Below, in pieces: positions 58,784 through 64,000 of a stretch of DNA of 64,000 nucleotides. Every line of letters starts with the position of its first letter. Within the stretch, counting starts at the first letter, position 1. The notes beneath the pieces were generated by a model. That model was given only the letters and a program-made list of their open reading frames with translations. It was not told where the DNA came from and ran no database searches. Source of the stretch: Antedon bifida (taxonomy: Eukaryota; Echinodermata; Crinoidea; Comatulida; Antedonidae); NCBI GenBank assembly GCA_963402885.1, contig OY727098.1, positions 13,998,717-14,062,716 of the forward strand, read 5' to 3'. Made by a program: the position numbers and the translations under genes.

Positions 58784-58846
58784 TATATACTGTTGTATGT
58801 TCATGTCATGAACTTTTTAAGAATTTGTCACAAAACTTAGAAATCA

Positions 58847-58985
58847 GTGCTTTATACACAAACTTTATGTGACAAAAAAATGTGATGTGCCCATATATGG
58901 ACACAATGATATCATATCACTACCATATTTGGGCACATCGCACTTTTTTGTCGAAACTAATTTGATAGTGTAGACCGAGCTTTAC
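58847..58985. mobile_element. MITE family 1, copy with one damaged end
   Basis: The right end AATTTGATAGTGTAGACCGA then GCTTTA and the inner TGTGATGTGCCCATATATGG match the copy at 35417-35566. The left end (GTGCTTTATACACAAAC) has lost part of the inverted repeat. Confidence 0.75.
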
Positions 58986-59215
58986 AATGTACTTTCAAAC
59001 ATTTAGTACACACAAGTATATTCATTTTGTAAAAGCTCATCTTTTTAATCTACATATTCATACTGGCTTTCAGCTTGGCTAACAATTGATACACAACACC
59101 TACTTTCCTCTAGCCAAGAATTTCAGTAAAACATGGATTTTAAACTCACCGAGTTAATAAAAAAAATGAATTAACTGCTTAAACTCTAATTAAAGTATCA
59201 CACACTTTTGACTTA

Positions 59216-63920
<4,705 letters not shown>

Positions 63921-64000
63921 CTGTTTCAAAATTTAAATAAATGAAATGATCAAACTAAATATTGCACTGTAGCGTATACTTACTTATAAATATGGTTCTG

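Larger units (their letters stand above)
55468..59215. other. Intergenic stretch between two 3' ends, rich in small transposons
   Basis: The plus-strand unknown gene and minus-strand TRIM23 converge here. The space holds five MITE-like elements, two hAT-like end fragments and a perfect palindrome, listed separately. A 67-codon frame at 57715-57918 lies mostly within a MITE and is not a gene. Confidence 0.6.

Noticed and set aside
63982..64000. End of the next upstream TRIM23 exon, before GTAAGT
   Set aside because: A phase-0 join would put TAA at the exon end and the intron would be only about 60 bases, so it is not supported.

Overview
The window reads as AT-rich nuclear DNA from a marine invertebrate, probably a deuterostome (echinoderm-like or hemichordate-like). 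The basis is intron-rich animal genes, many tRNA-derived SINEs, MITEs, LINE and Helitron remnants, and a striking excess of AGGCCT / TAGGCCTA words. No species was identified, no database search was possible, and all homology calls are from recognised motifs and family memory.

Layout. 1-9 kb: non-coding, with a Helitron 3' fragment, a (CCGA)-rich tandem repeat and one MITE. About 9.0-19.1 kb (minus): a DMRTA-type (DMRT4/5-like) transcription factor gene with the DM zinc module in exon 1, the DMA motif in exon 2 and an 8.4 kb intron between them. 19.6-34.7 kb: a decayed LINE ORF1, a 29-bp minisatellite, a 2.3 kb non-autonomous DNA transposon carrying a SINE, and otherwise unassigned DNA. 34.86-40.69 kb (minus): a complete six-coding-exon NADH-cytochrome b5 reductase-like gene (CYB5RL), whose 5' non-coding exons probably reach back to about 51.3 kb. 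41.7-49.8 kb: a GC-rich inverted-repeat cluster followed by a nest of non-coding Helitrons. 51.84-55.46 kb (plus): a complete six-exon gene for an unrecognised 248-residue protein, facing away from CYB5RL across a short shared promoter region. 59.2-63.9 kb (minus): the 3' half of a TRIM23 (ARD1) gene, with its ARF-like GTPase domain complete; the 5' half lies beyond the window.

The most interesting structure is the Helitron nest. One outer element is split by an array of about 1.6 kb elements, one of which is itself split by another. Each starts with a small 5' hairpin and ends with a hairpin followed by CTAG-T. The hairpin arm at the 5' end is also found, inverted, just before the 3' hairpin of the same element. 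This motif changes together at both ends in three versions (GTTATCCGC, GGTTTTCCGC, AGGTGATCAT). That covariation allows ends to be paired across nested insertions and suggests a co-evolving end-recognition signal. Further copies lie at 3.4-3.7, 37.9-38.9 and 61.7-63.1 kb.

The genes have no evident shared pathway: a developmental transcription factor, a flavin reductase, an unknown protein and an E3 ligase/ARF protein. The only regulatory link seen is the probable divergent promoter between CYB5RL and the unknown plus-strand gene.
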